The translations under genes and the position numbers were made by a program. This document shows, one piece after another, positions 1 through 6,181 of a stretch of 6,181 nt of DNA. The notes under the pieces are model-generated. The model was given only the letters and a program-made list of their open reading frames with translations, was not told where the DNA came from and did not search any database. Source of the stretch: an uncultured Prevotellaceae bacterium (GTDB lineage Bacteria > Bacteroidota > Bacteroidia > Bacteroidales > Bacteroidaceae); NCBI GenBank assembly GCA_947306605.1, contig CAMZHB010000108.1, positions 1 to 6,181 of the forward strand. Reading direction: 5' to 3'. How positions within the stretch are numbered: the first letter of the stretch is position 1; each line of letters begins with the position of its first letter.

Positions 1-287
1 TGATTGTGGACCTCTATCCGTTCGAACAGACGGTGGCCAGCGGTGCCAGCGAGGCCGACATCATCGAAAAGATTGACATTGGCGGCATTTCGCTCATCCG
101 TGCCGCTGCCAAGAACTTTAACGATGTGGTTATCGTGCCCAGCAAAGCCGAATACCAGCCGTTGCTTGACATTGTGAACGCCCAGGGAGCCGAAACCACG
201 CTGGAGCAGCGCCGCCACTTCGCTGAGCGTGCCTTTGCCACGAGCAGCCATTACGACACGGCGATACATGCCTATTTTGAGAATTGA
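1..287 (+). CDS. purH: IMP cyclohydrolase domain of PurH, 3' end only (5' end outside window)
   Basis: The reading frame is open from base 3 and ends at TGA 285-287, giving 94 visible residues; the start lies upstream of the window. The peptide matches the end of the IMP cyclohydrolase (MGS-like) domain of PurH/ATIC, which closes the ring of FAICAR to make IMP, the last step of de novo purine synthesis in the cytosol. Visible family motifs are DLYPF (residues 3-7), IDIGG (24-28) and RAAAKN (33-38). Their Tyr, Asp and Lys line up with Tyr104, Asp125 and Lys137 of human ATIC, which are known active-site residues. The match runs to the usual domain end (YDTAIHAYF), and then the protein stops two residues later. 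Typical PurH continues for about 300 more residues with the AICAR formyltransferase domain, which is absent here. It is therefore either a natural single-domain cyclohydrolase or a truncated purH. The family assignment is secure; the single-domain status is inferred from the visible stop. Confidence 0.9.
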   Translation, partial: IVDLYPFEQTVASGASEADIIEKIDIGGISLIRAAAKNFNDVVIVPSKAEYQPLLDIVNAQGAETTLEQRRHFAERAFATSSHYDTAIHAYFEN

Positions 288-314
288 CAACTGAGCATTT
301 TTGAATTGAAACAT

Positions 315-321
315 AGGGGAG
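315..321 (+). promoter_or_regulatory. Shine-Dalgarno sequence of mreB
   Basis: AGGGGAG lies nine bases before the ATG at 331. It is the only strong anti-16S-complementary site I see ahead of a start in this window; the downstream genes rely on overlaps or have no clear site. This supports 331 as the true mreB start and suggests that mreB is translated most strongly in the cluster. Confidence 0.75.
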
Positions 322-330
322 TAACATATC

Positions 331-1353
331 ATGGGATTTTTTTCTTTTACCCAGGAATTGTCGATGGACCTTGGCACAGCCAATACCATCATCATCAGTG
401 ACGACAAGATAGCCGTTGACGAACCGTCAGTGGTGGCGCTCGACAGCCAGACAAACAAGATGATTGCTGTCGGCGAGCGTGCCAAACTGATGTACGAGAA
501 GAACAATAACAAAATTAGGGTGGTGCGCCCGTTGCGCGACGGTGTGATAGCCGACTTTAACGCCTGCGAACAGATGATGCGCGGCCTGATAAAAATGGTG
601 AATACCGGCCGTCATCTGTTTTCACCGACGCTTCGCATGGTGATTGGCGTGCCCAGCGGTTCGACTGAAGTGGAACTGCGTGCCGTACGCGACTCGGCCG
701 AGCATGCCGGCGGACGCGACGTGTATCTTATCTTTGAACCTCTGGCGGCCGCTGTGGGTATTGGTGTTGACGTGGAAGCCCCCGAAGGCAATATGATTGT
801 TGATATAGGCGGTGGCACCACTGAAATTGCCGTGATATCGTTGGGCGGCATCGTGTCAAACAACTCAATCAAGATGGCCGGCGACGATCTGACGGCCGAC
901 ATTCAGGAGTATATGAGCCGCCAGCATAACGTGAAAGTCAGTGAGCGTATGGCCGAACGTATCAAGATACATGTAGGTTCTGCTCTGACCGACCTTGGCG
1001 ACGATGCTCCCGAAGATTACGTGGTTCATGGTCCTAACCGCATCACTGCACTGCCTATGGAGGTGCCTGTATGCTATCAGGAGGTGGCCCACTGCCTGGA
1101 AAAATCCATTGCCAAGATTGAAACAGCCGTGCTGAACGCATTGGAGAACACACCCCCCGAATTGTATGCCGATATCGTGAAGAACGGTATCTATCTGACG
1201 GGCGGCGGTGCCCTTTTGCGTGGCATAGACCGCCGTCTGACGGAGAAAATCAACATTCCTTTCCATGTGGCCGAAGACCCGCTGCACTGTGTGGCCAAGG
1301 GAACCGGCGTGGCTCTGAAGAATGTTGACCGCTTCTCCTTCCTCATGCGATAA
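331..1353 (+). CDS. mreB: Rod shape-determining protein MreB (bacterial actin)
   Basis: 340 residues, the usual length for MreB. MreB is an actin-like ATPase that polymerises into antiparallel filaments on the inner face of the cytoplasmic membrane and directs the Rod complex during side-wall growth. The actin-fold motifs are in order: phosphate-1 loop MDLGTANT (12-19), RPLRDGVIADF (66-76), VIGVPSGST (104-112), the catalytic-glutamate region FEPLAAAVG (135-143), phosphate-2 loop VDIGGGTTE (157-165), and the adenosine motif YLTGGGALLRG (288-298). The hydrophobic N-terminus MGFFSF could help membrane contact (inference). The C-terminus DRFSFLMR is typical of Bacteroidales MreB. The start is set by the Shine-Dalgarno at 315-321 and by the normal distance to the phosphate-1 loop. 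The gene lies 43 bases after purH and 31 bases before mreC, so it heads the shape genes. No motif is missing. Confidence 0.99.
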   Translation: MGFFSFTQELSMDLGTANTIIISDDKIAVDEPSVVALDSQTNKMIAVGERAKLMYEKNNNKIRVVRPLRDGVIADFNACEQMMRGLIKMVNTGRHLFSPTLRMVIGVPSGSTEVELRAVRDSAEHAGGRDVYLIFEPLAAAVGIGVDVEAPEGNMIVDIGGGTTEIAVISLGGIVSNNSIKMAGDDLTADIQEYMSRQHNVKVSERMAERIKIHVGSALTDLGDDAPEDYVVHGPNRITALPMEVPVCYQEVAHCLEKSIAKIETAVLNALENTPPELYADIVKNGIYLTGGGALLRGIDRRLTEKINIPFHVAEDPLHCVAKGTGVALKNVDRFSFLMR

Positions 1354-1384
1354 ACGTTTTCACTTCTTCACACTCTGACACAAG

Positions 1385-2248
1385 GTGAACAATCTGTCCG
1401 AGTTTTTCAAGAAATACAATCACTGGTTCCTGTTTGTATTGCTTGAGGCGGTCAGTATCATATTGTTGTTCCGCTTCAACAATTACCAGGGCAGTGTCTG
1501 GTTCACTTCAGCCAACCGCATGGCAGCCGAGGTGAACCGGTGGCATCATGACGCCGTTGGCTACCTGCATCTGAAGGACGTAAATGAACGGCTGAGCGGG
1601 GAGAATATGGCATTGCAGCAGCAGATTGCCCAGTTGCGCGAAGCACTTGACATCAGAGACGATTCGCTGAGTGCCAACGACCGTGTGGTGCGTGAGGCTC
1701 TGAACGGATTTACCCTGATACCGGCCCGCGTGACTTCGAACTCCATTTTGAAGAACGAGAACTATGTAGTCATCAACAAAGGGCGTGCCGACGGAGTGGA
1801 AACGGAGATGGGCGTTGTGGGCGGCGGTGGCGTGGTCGGTATTGTGTTTCTAACAGGAGAGCATTACTCGTTGATCCTTCCCATTATCAATGTAAAATCC
1901 AATATCAGTTGCCGCCTGCGTGGCCACCGCTTTTTTGGAAATCTGCAGTGGTATGGAGGTAGCACATTGTTTGCTTATCTGAACGATATCCCCCGTTATG
2001 CCAAAATCCGTGTAGGTGGAGTGGTGGAGACGAGCGGTTATTCCGAAGTCTTTCCTCCCGGACTCTTCGTTGGACGGGTGACACAGATTGCCAACGCTCC
2101 CGACGGATTGTCAATGCAACTGAAAGTGAATCTCGGCACCGACTTTGCCAACTTGAGTGATGTCAGTGTAATTGTGAATAGAAACAAGCCTCAGATAGAC
2201 AGCCTGAGGATTGATTTGGAATCATTTGAAACGGCGCAAAACGGATGA
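1385..2248 (+). CDS. mreC: Rod shape-determining protein MreC, GTG start
   Basis: 287 residues. MreC is a bitopic inner-membrane protein whose periplasmic part binds and activates PBP2, linking MreB and MreD to wall synthesis. Visible parts: a short cytoplasmic N-terminus, one membrane segment at about residues 13-29, a coiled-coil stretch rich in Glu, Gln and Leu at about 60-95, then the beta domain. That domain shows VVINKGRADGVETEMGVV (128-145), the Gly run GGGGVVG (146-152), and the signature VVETSGYSEVFPPGLFVGRV (213-232). The start is GTG at 1385: an in-frame TGA at 1376-1378 excludes anything earlier, and the next in-frame ATG (residue 46) would remove the membrane anchor. No Shine-Dalgarno is evident in the pyrimidine-rich gap after mreB. 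The gene ends by overlapping mreD by four bases (ATGA). Length and domain order are normal. Confidence 0.97.
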   Translation: MNNLSEFFKKYNHWFLFVLLEAVSIILLFRFNNYQGSVWFTSANRMAAEVNRWHHDAVGYLHLKDVNERLSGENMALQQQIAQLREALDIRDDSLSANDRVVREALNGFTLIPARVTSNSILKNENYVVINKGRADGVETEMGVVGGGGVVGIVFLTGEHYSLILPIINVKSNISCRLRGHRFFGNLQWYGGSTLFAYLNDIPRYAKIRVGGVVETSGYSEVFPPGLFVGRVTQIANAPDGLSMQLKVNLGTDFANLSDVSVIVNRNKPQIDSLRIDLESFETAQNG

Positions 2249-2775
2249 TAGGTACATTCTTGAAACGGTTGTTCTGGTTGGTGATACTGATGCTTCTGCA
2301 AGTGTTGGTGTTTAATCATGTGCAGATATTGGGTTACGCCACTCCGATGATATGTATCTATCTCATACTGCTCTTCCCTCTGGATACTTCACGGAGTCAA
2401 ATACTGTTGTGGGGCTTTGCCACAGGTTTGCTGCAGGACATCTTTACTAACACGCCGGGAATGAATGCAGCCAGCCTCACGCTGGTTGCCTTGCTGCAGC
2501 CGGACTTACTGAAACTTTTCGCATCAAAAGATTTCGTGGAGAATGAGGATTCGCCGGTTCCATCTGCTCGTTCCATGAACTGGGGACCATTCTTGCGCTA
2601 CGTGTTTGTTGCCGTGTTGATAAGTCAAGTGGCTTTTTATCTATTGGAAGCATTCAGTTTCTTTAATCCGATAGAACTGGGCATTAACATCGGGGGAGGT
2701 ACACTGATGTCCTTTCTGGTCATACTGGCTATGGAAGGCGTGCGTAAGGGATATACCAAGAAGCAGAACTCATGA
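2245..2775 (+). CDS. mreD: Rod shape-determining protein MreD
   Basis: 176 residues, close to the roughly 160-170 usual for the family. MreD is a polytopic inner-membrane subunit of the Rod complex that associates with MreC. About six hydrophobic segments are visible (roughly residues 8-26, 30-46, 50-66, 75-92, 116-138 and 145-165). The family-like motif GLLQDIFTNTPGMNAAS (61-77) falls between the third and fourth segments. A polar loop at about 94-113 separates the fourth and fifth. The ATG overlaps the mreC stop (ATGA, 2245-2248) and the stop overlaps the mrdA ATG (2772-2775), so translation is probably coupled on both sides; no strong Shine-Dalgarno is seen. MreD sequences diverge widely, so position between mreC and mrdA carries much of the assignment. 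Confidence 0.95.
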   Translation: MIGTFLKRLFWLVILMLLQVLVFNHVQILGYATPMICIYLILLFPLDTSRSQILLWGFATGLLQDIFTNTPGMNAASLTLVALLQPDLLKLFASKDFVENEDSPVPSARSMNWGPFLRYVFVAVLISQVAFYLLEAFSFFNPIELGINIGGGTLMSFLVILAMEGVRKGYTKKQNS

Positions 2776-4619
2776 CAGGCCTCAATCTGGATAAGCGCAA
2801 GTACATCATAGGATTGGTGGCCATCATTATCGTCATCGTCTACCTGCTTCGTCTGTTGTCTTTACAGATTATGAGCGATGACTATAAGCGCAATGCCGAC
2901 TCCAATGCTCTTCTGAAGAAAATACAGTATCCGGCCCGAGGCCTCATTATGGACCGTAAGGGCCGGTTGCTTGTGTATAACGAGCCGGCTTACAACATCA
3001 TGGTCATTATGCAGGAACAACTCGGCGTGGACACGCTCGACTTCTGCAACACTGTAGGCATTACAAAGGAACAGTACATTGCCCGCATGGCCGAAATCAA
3101 GGACAGCAAGAAAAATTTGGGTTATTCGCGTTTCACGCCGCAATTGTTCATGAGCCAGATTCCCGCCAAGGAGTTTTCTGTATTCCAAGAAAAACTGTTC
3201 AAGTTTAAGGGCTTTTATGTAGAAAAGCGTGCCATCCGCCACTACGCCACCACCTGTGCCGCCCACGTGTTGGGCGATGTGGCCGAGGTCTCGCAGCTTG
3301 ATGTTGACAGCGACGACTACTACCGTCCCGGCGACTATATCGGTAAACTTGGCGTGGAGCGGTCCTATGAGAAAGATTTGCGTGGAGTGAAAGGCATGAA
3401 AATCATGCTGCGCGATGTTCATGGACGTATCAAGGGACACTATCAGGACGGTCAGTTCGACCGTGTGCCCGAGCCCGGCCGCAATCTCACTTTGGGCATC
3501 GACCGCGACCTCCAGGCGCTGGGTGAGCGCATGATGCGCGGCAAGTTGGGCAGCATTGTGGCCATTGATCCGCAGACGGGCGAAGTGCTCTGCATGGTGT
3601 CGTCGCCCACGTTCGACCCCCACTTGCTATCAGGTCCTGAACGTGGCAAGAACTATCAGAAACTCTACGCCAATCCCATGAAGCCTCTTCTCAATCGTGC
3701 CATCATGGGACAGTATCCGCCCGGTTCCACGTTTAAGACATCGCAGGGACTTACGTTCTTGCAGGAAGGCATCATCACGACACATACGGCCTATCCCTGC
3801 TACCGTGGTTTCCGTTACGGCCGACTCCATGTGGGTTGTCACGGCCATGCCTCGCCGGCCGCGTTGGCTTATGCCATCCAGACGTCGTGCAACAGCTACT
3901 TCTGTTGGGGTTTTTACCACATGATGCAAGCCAAGAGCAAATACGGCACGGTCAACAACGCCATGAACCGTTGGAAGGACTACATGGTTTCCATGGGCTT
4001 CGGTTATCGTCTGGGTGTGGACTTGCCCGGTGAGAAGCGTGGCATGATTCCCAATGCCGAATATTACGACAAGCACTACCGCGGCAGTTGGAATGGCCTT
4101 ACCGTCATCAGCGACGCCATCGGACAAGGTGAAGTGGCGCTCACGCCGTTGCAGATTGCCAATCTCTGTGCCACCATAGCCAACCGCGGGTATTACTACA
4201 TTCCTCATGTGGTGCGCAGCGTGGAAGGCAGTTCCATCGATACGGTTTACACGAGGAAACACTATACTATGGTAGAGGAGAAATACTATAATTATATCGT
4301 CGATGGTATGCGGCGTGCCGTGCTCGGCGGCACGTGTAAGGGAGCCAACTTGCCGGGACTCGATGTCTGCGGCAAGACGGGTACGGCCCAAAACCGTGGC
4401 CGCGACCACTCCGTCTTTATCGGTTTCGCTCCGATGAACAATCCGCGCATCGCCATCTCGGTCTATGTGGAGAACGGCGGCTTCGGTGCCCATTTTGCCG
4501 TGCCCATCGGTGCCGTTATGATTGAACAATACCTCAACGGCCATCTCTCTGCCAGCGGTGAGAAACGGGCCGCATCGTTTGCATCAAGAACTATCGGTTA
4601 TGGTACGAGACAACGCTAA
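2772..4619 (+). CDS. mrdA: Penicillin-binding protein 2, elongation-specific transpeptidase
   Basis: 615 residues, similar to the roughly 630 of E. coli PBP2. It is a class B PBP that cross-links the glycan made by RodA, with its catalytic domain in the periplasm, and is a beta-lactam target. A single N-terminal membrane anchor lies at about residues 11-29. The pedestal/dimerisation domain follows, with ARGLIMDRKGRLL (55-67) and a GIDRDLQALGE stretch (242-252). The transpeptidase domain opens at SIVAIDPQTGEVLCMVS (261-277). All three catalytic motifs are present: SxxK at Ser319-Lys322, SxN at Ser372-Asn374 (SCN) and KTG at 535-537. Between the first two, Cys343, Cys356, His357 and His359, followed by Cys373, form a possible metal site. 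The start overlaps the mreD stop by ATGA. The C-terminal tail after about residue 590 is basic, and its last codons overlap rodA. Order and neighbours identify it as PBP2 rather than the division enzyme PBP3/FtsI. Confidence 0.98.
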   Translation: MTGLNLDKRKYIIGLVAIIIVIVYLLRLLSLQIMSDDYKRNADSNALLKKIQYPARGLIMDRKGRLLVYNEPAYNIMVIMQEQLGVDTLDFCNTVGITKEQYIARMAEIKDSKKNLGYSRFTPQLFMSQIPAKEFSVFQEKLFKFKGFYVEKRAIRHYATTCAAHVLGDVAEVSQLDVDSDDYYRPGDYIGKLGVERSYEKDLRGVKGMKIMLRDVHGRIKGHYQDGQFDRVPEPGRNLTLGIDRDLQALGERMMRGKLGSIVAIDPQTGEVLCMVSSPTFDPHLLSGPERGKNYQKLYANPMKPLLNRAIMGQYPPGSTFKTSQGLTFLQEGIITTHTAYPCYRGFRYGRLHVGCHGHASPAALAYAIQTSCNSYFCWGFYHMMQAKSKYGTVNNAMNRWKDYMVSMGFGYRLGVDLPGEKRGMIPNAEYYDKHYRGSWNGLTVISDAIGQGEVALTPLQIANLCATIANRGYYYIPHVVRSVEGSSIDTVYTRKHYTMVEEKYYNYIVDGMRRAVLGGTCKGANLPGLDVCGKTGTAQNRGRDHSVFIGFAPMNNPRIAISVYVENGGFGAHFAVPIGAVMIEQYLNGHLSASGEKRAASFASRTIGYGTRQR

Positions 4620-6072
4620 CGGACAGAAAAGCCTCCTGCGCTCCATCGATGTGGTGACCATCGTCATCTACCTCCTGCTCATTGCCGCGGGGTGGATCAG
4701 TGTGGTCGGCGCAAGTTATAACTATGGCGACACCGATTTTCTTGATTTCGCAGCCCGTTCGGGGAAACAGCTTACTTGGATAGTCTGCTCTTTTGTACTT
4801 GGACTGGTCATCATGCTTACCGATGACCGCATCTACGACACTTTCGCCAATGTCATTTACGTCGTTATGATGGGCATATTGCTCGTCACGCCTTTCATAG
4901 CCACGAGCACCAAAGGCAGTTATTCGTGGATTCATCTGGGGCCTGTCAGCATCCAACCTGCCGAGTTTGCCAAGTGTGCCACGGCATTGGCGTTGGCCAA
5001 GTATATGGGTTCCTACGGCTTCAACCTGTCCAATCCGCGCCATTTCCTCAAGGCTGCGGCCATTGTCGTGCTTCCCATCCTGCTCATCATCATGCAGCGT
5101 GAGACCGGTTCGGCGTTGGTTTACCTTGCATTTTTCCTTGTGTTCTACCGTGAGGGCATGACGGGCAGTGTGTTGTTCATTGGCGTGGCTGTCATCATCT
5201 ATTTCGTCGTGGGGCTACGTTTCGACGCTGACCCTATGCCTGGCATGCTCACCAGTGTGGGACGTTTTACCGTACTTCTGCTAATTTGGCTTTTCACGGC
5301 GGTCCTCGTTTACCGCTATTCCCGTGAGCGTAAGGAACTCAAGTGGATTCTCGGGATAGGCATATTGCTTACTGTAGGAGCTTGTATTATTTCCTGTTAT
5401 GTGAAACCGTTTGATGTCTCATGGGTACAACTGGCTCTCTGCGTTGGTATGATGATTTACCTTATCGTGGAAAGTCTGCGCCAGCGTTTTTCACGATTGG
5501 CCCTTATCGCCGTGTTTACCCTTGGCTCGCTCTTTGCTTACTATTCTGCTGACTATATGCTTAATAGTGTGCTCCAACCGCACCAGCAGAAACGTGTCCG
5601 CGTGCTCTTGGGACTCGAACAGGACATCAACGGAGCCGGATATAATGTACGCCAAAGCGAAATAGCCATCGGCTCCGGAGGTTTCTACGGCAAAGGTTTC
5701 CTTAACGGGACGCAAACCAAACTCAAGTATGTGCCTGAACAGGATACCGACTTTATTTTCTGCACCGTCGGCGAGGAGCACGGATTCGTCGGCAGTGCCG
5801 TGGTGCTGCTGCTTTTCCTGTGCCTCATCCTTCGCCTCATCTATCTGGCCGAACGTCAGACCTTTGCTTTTGGTCGCATCTTCGGTTACAGTGTGCTCAG
5901 CATCTTCCTGTTTCACGTGTTTATTAACATCGGTATGGTCATGGGCCTCACCCCCGTTATCGGCATTCCGTTGCCCTTCTTCAGTTATGGCGGTTCCTCA
6001 CTCTGGGGCTTCACCATACTGCTGTTCATCTTCCTGCGCATTGACGCCGGACGTGAAAAATACCGCCGGTAG
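4600..6072 (+). CDS. rodA: RodA, SEDS-family peptidoglycan glycosyltransferase
   Basis: 490 residues from the ATG at 4600. RodA polymerises lipid II into glycan strands in the inner membrane and works as a pair with PBP2. Family motifs: QPAEFAK (119-125), ETGSALV (168-174), QKRVRVLLGLEQDINGAGYN (330-349), QSEIAIGSGGFYGKGF (352-367), PEQDTDFIF (379-387) and GIPLPFFSYGGSS (455-467). Asp384 in TDFIF matches the essential Asp known in RodA enzymes. The protein is about 120 residues longer than E. coli RodA (370). Roughly 100 of these lie between ETGSALV and QKRVRV and include several extra hydrophobic stretches. The frame is open further upstream to a TTG at 4522, but that would overlap mrdA by 98 bases and add a polar, non-conserved tail. 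The ATG at 4600 overlaps mrdA by 20 bases and places the first helix at about residue 17, as expected. The stop is TAG at 6070-6072. Confidence 0.97.
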   Translation: MVRDNANGQKSLLRSIDVVTIVIYLLLIAAGWISVVGASYNYGDTDFLDFAARSGKQLTWIVCSFVLGLVIMLTDDRIYDTFANVIYVVMMGILLVTPFIATSTKGSYSWIHLGPVSIQPAEFAKCATALALAKYMGSYGFNLSNPRHFLKAAAIVVLPILLIIMQRETGSALVYLAFFLVFYREGMTGSVLFIGVAVIIYFVVGLRFDADPMPGMLTSVGRFTVLLLIWLFTAVLVYRYSRERKELKWILGIGILLTVGACIISCYVKPFDVSWVQLALCVGMMIYLIVESLRQRFSRLALIAVFTLGSLFAYYSADYMLNSVLQPHQQKRVRVLLGLEQDINGAGYNVRQSEIAIGSGGFYGKGFLNGTQTKLKYVPEQDTDFIFCTVGEEHGFVGSAVVLLLFLCLILRLIYLAERQTFAFGRIFGYSVLSIFLFHVFINIGMVMGLTPVIGIPLPFFSYGGSSLWGFTILLFIFLRIDAGREKYRR

Positions 6073-6083
6073 TATTTCTCCCT

Positions 6084-6101
6084 AAAAACGTTCGCTTTTT
6101 T
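6084..6101 (+). terminator. Weak A/T hairpin with T-run after rodA (possible terminator)
   Basis: Five A's (6084-6088) face a run of six T's (6096-6101) across CGTTCGC, twelve bases after the rodA stop. The stem is almost entirely A-T with poor closing pairs, so it is a poor intrinsic terminator by usual criteria. It is the only T-run positioned to end the operon transcript inside the window. Transcription may equally continue past the window edge. Confidence 0.2.
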
Positions 6102-6131
6102 GACATTTCCCATACAGGGGCCAGATTTTTG
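6099..6131 (+). promoter_or_regulatory. Weak Bacteroidetes-type promoter candidate for a downstream gene
   Basis: The Bacteroidetes sigma factor is known to favour TTTG near -33 and TAnnTTTG near -7. Here TTTG occupies 6099-6102, and GATTTTTG occupies 6124-6131, which matches the -7 consensus at every fixed base but the first. The gap is 21 bases, about right or slightly long. Such short, T-rich motifs arise easily by chance, so this is only a candidate. It would serve a gene starting beyond the window. Confidence 0.2.
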
Positions 6132-6143
6132 CCCTCAAAGGTC

Positions 6144-6170
6144 GGACTTCGGGCCGCAGAAGCGGCGTCT
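6144..6170 (+). other. GC-rich stem-loop downstream of rodA
   Basis: GCCGC (6153-6157) pairs perfectly with GCGGC (6162-6166) around an AGAA loop. The stem can extend with GGAC (6144-6147) against GTCT (6167-6170) if TTCGG bulges out; the outer pair is G-U. No T-run follows, so it does not look like an intrinsic terminator. A competing pairing, CTTC (6147-6150) with GAAG (6159-6162), is also possible. It may be part of a leader RNA, an mRNA 3' end structure or chance. Confidence 0.35.
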
Positions 6171-6181
6171 CAAAAGTTTGA
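6170..6181. repeat. Short palindrome at the right edge
   Basis: TCAAA (6170-6174) and TTTGA (6177-6181) are perfect inverted copies separated by AG. The window ends exactly at the second arm, so the symmetry may continue outward; the left side would continue with GTC before base 6170. It could be a protein-binding site, part of a larger stem or chance. Confidence 0.3.

Noticed and set aside
276..303. Possible Bacteroidetes promoter for mreB: TTTG at 276-279 and CATTTTTG at 296-303
   Set aside because: The gap is only 16 bases, shorter than the roughly 19-21 expected, and the -7 element lacks the first T. The T-rich motifs come from the direct repeat there, so I do not call it.
865..1287. Minus-strand open frame of 140 codons inside mreB
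   Set aside because: It is a shadow of mreB, with no start signal or domain and fully covered by a conserved gene.
1354..1384. Possible terminator or promoter between mreB and mreC
   Set aside because: ACGTTTTC has a short T-run but no stem before it, and no TTTG/TAnnTTTG pair is present; the gap is best read as an untranslated spacer inside the operon.
2862..4544. Two long open frames on the minus strand (253 and 304 codons) opposite mrdA
   Set aside because: They lie wholly within a gene with all PBP2 motifs. Their translations are rich in His, Val and Ala with no recognisable domain, as expected from the reverse frame of codon-biased coding DNA.
5491..5916. Minus-strand open frame of 141 codons inside rodA
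   Set aside because: It overlaps the most conserved part of RodA, and its composition (Glu/Lys-rich) is what the reverse frame of membrane-protein codons gives.
1..6181. CRISPR array, tRNA, rRNA, insertion sequence or phage genes
   Set aside because: No regularly spaced repeats, cloverleaf or rRNA-like sequence, transposase or terminal inverted repeats were seen; nearly all bases belong to conserved housekeeping genes.

Overview
The window holds a nearly complete cell-elongation (Rod complex) operon, all on the + strand: the 3' end of a purH-type gene, then mreB, mreC, mreD, mrdA (PBP2) and rodA, with about 110 bases of non-coding sequence after rodA. The order purH-mreBCD-mrdA-rodA, the MreB C-terminus ending in DRFSFLMR, the short 176-residue MreD, the long RodA and the weak or absent Shine-Dalgarno sequences all point to the Bacteroidales. 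A Prevotella- or Bacteroides-like genome of roughly 50% GC (judged by eye) fits best. I cannot name the species from this window.

Layout: bases 1-287 are the end of an IMP cyclohydrolase domain (PurH N-terminal half), which stops where the formyltransferase half would normally begin. A 43-base gap with a good Shine-Dalgarno sequence leads to mreB (331-1353). A 31-base gap without one leads to mreC, which starts with GTG (1385-2248). mreC/mreD and mreD/mrdA each overlap by four bases (ATGA), and mrdA/rodA overlap by 20 bases if rodA starts at its first plausible ATG (4600). The tight packing implies one transcript with translational coupling. Bases 6073-6181 contain an A/T hairpin with a T-run, a weak promoter-like pair, short competing GC stems and a palindrome at the window edge. 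No gene is visible there.

How the parts work together: MreB forms membrane-bound filaments in the cytoplasm. MreC and MreD link them across the inner membrane to the synthetic enzymes. RodA polymerises glycan strands from lipid II, and PBP2 cross-links them, so the side wall elongates in a rod shape. The PurH link is metabolic (last steps of purine synthesis) and has no obvious mechanistic tie to wall growth.

This is mainly a housekeeping region and I see no new system in it. The points most worth a second look are the single-domain PurH, a Cys/His cluster next to the PBP2 active site that may bind zinc, and an insert of roughly 100 residues in RodA that seems to add membrane helices.
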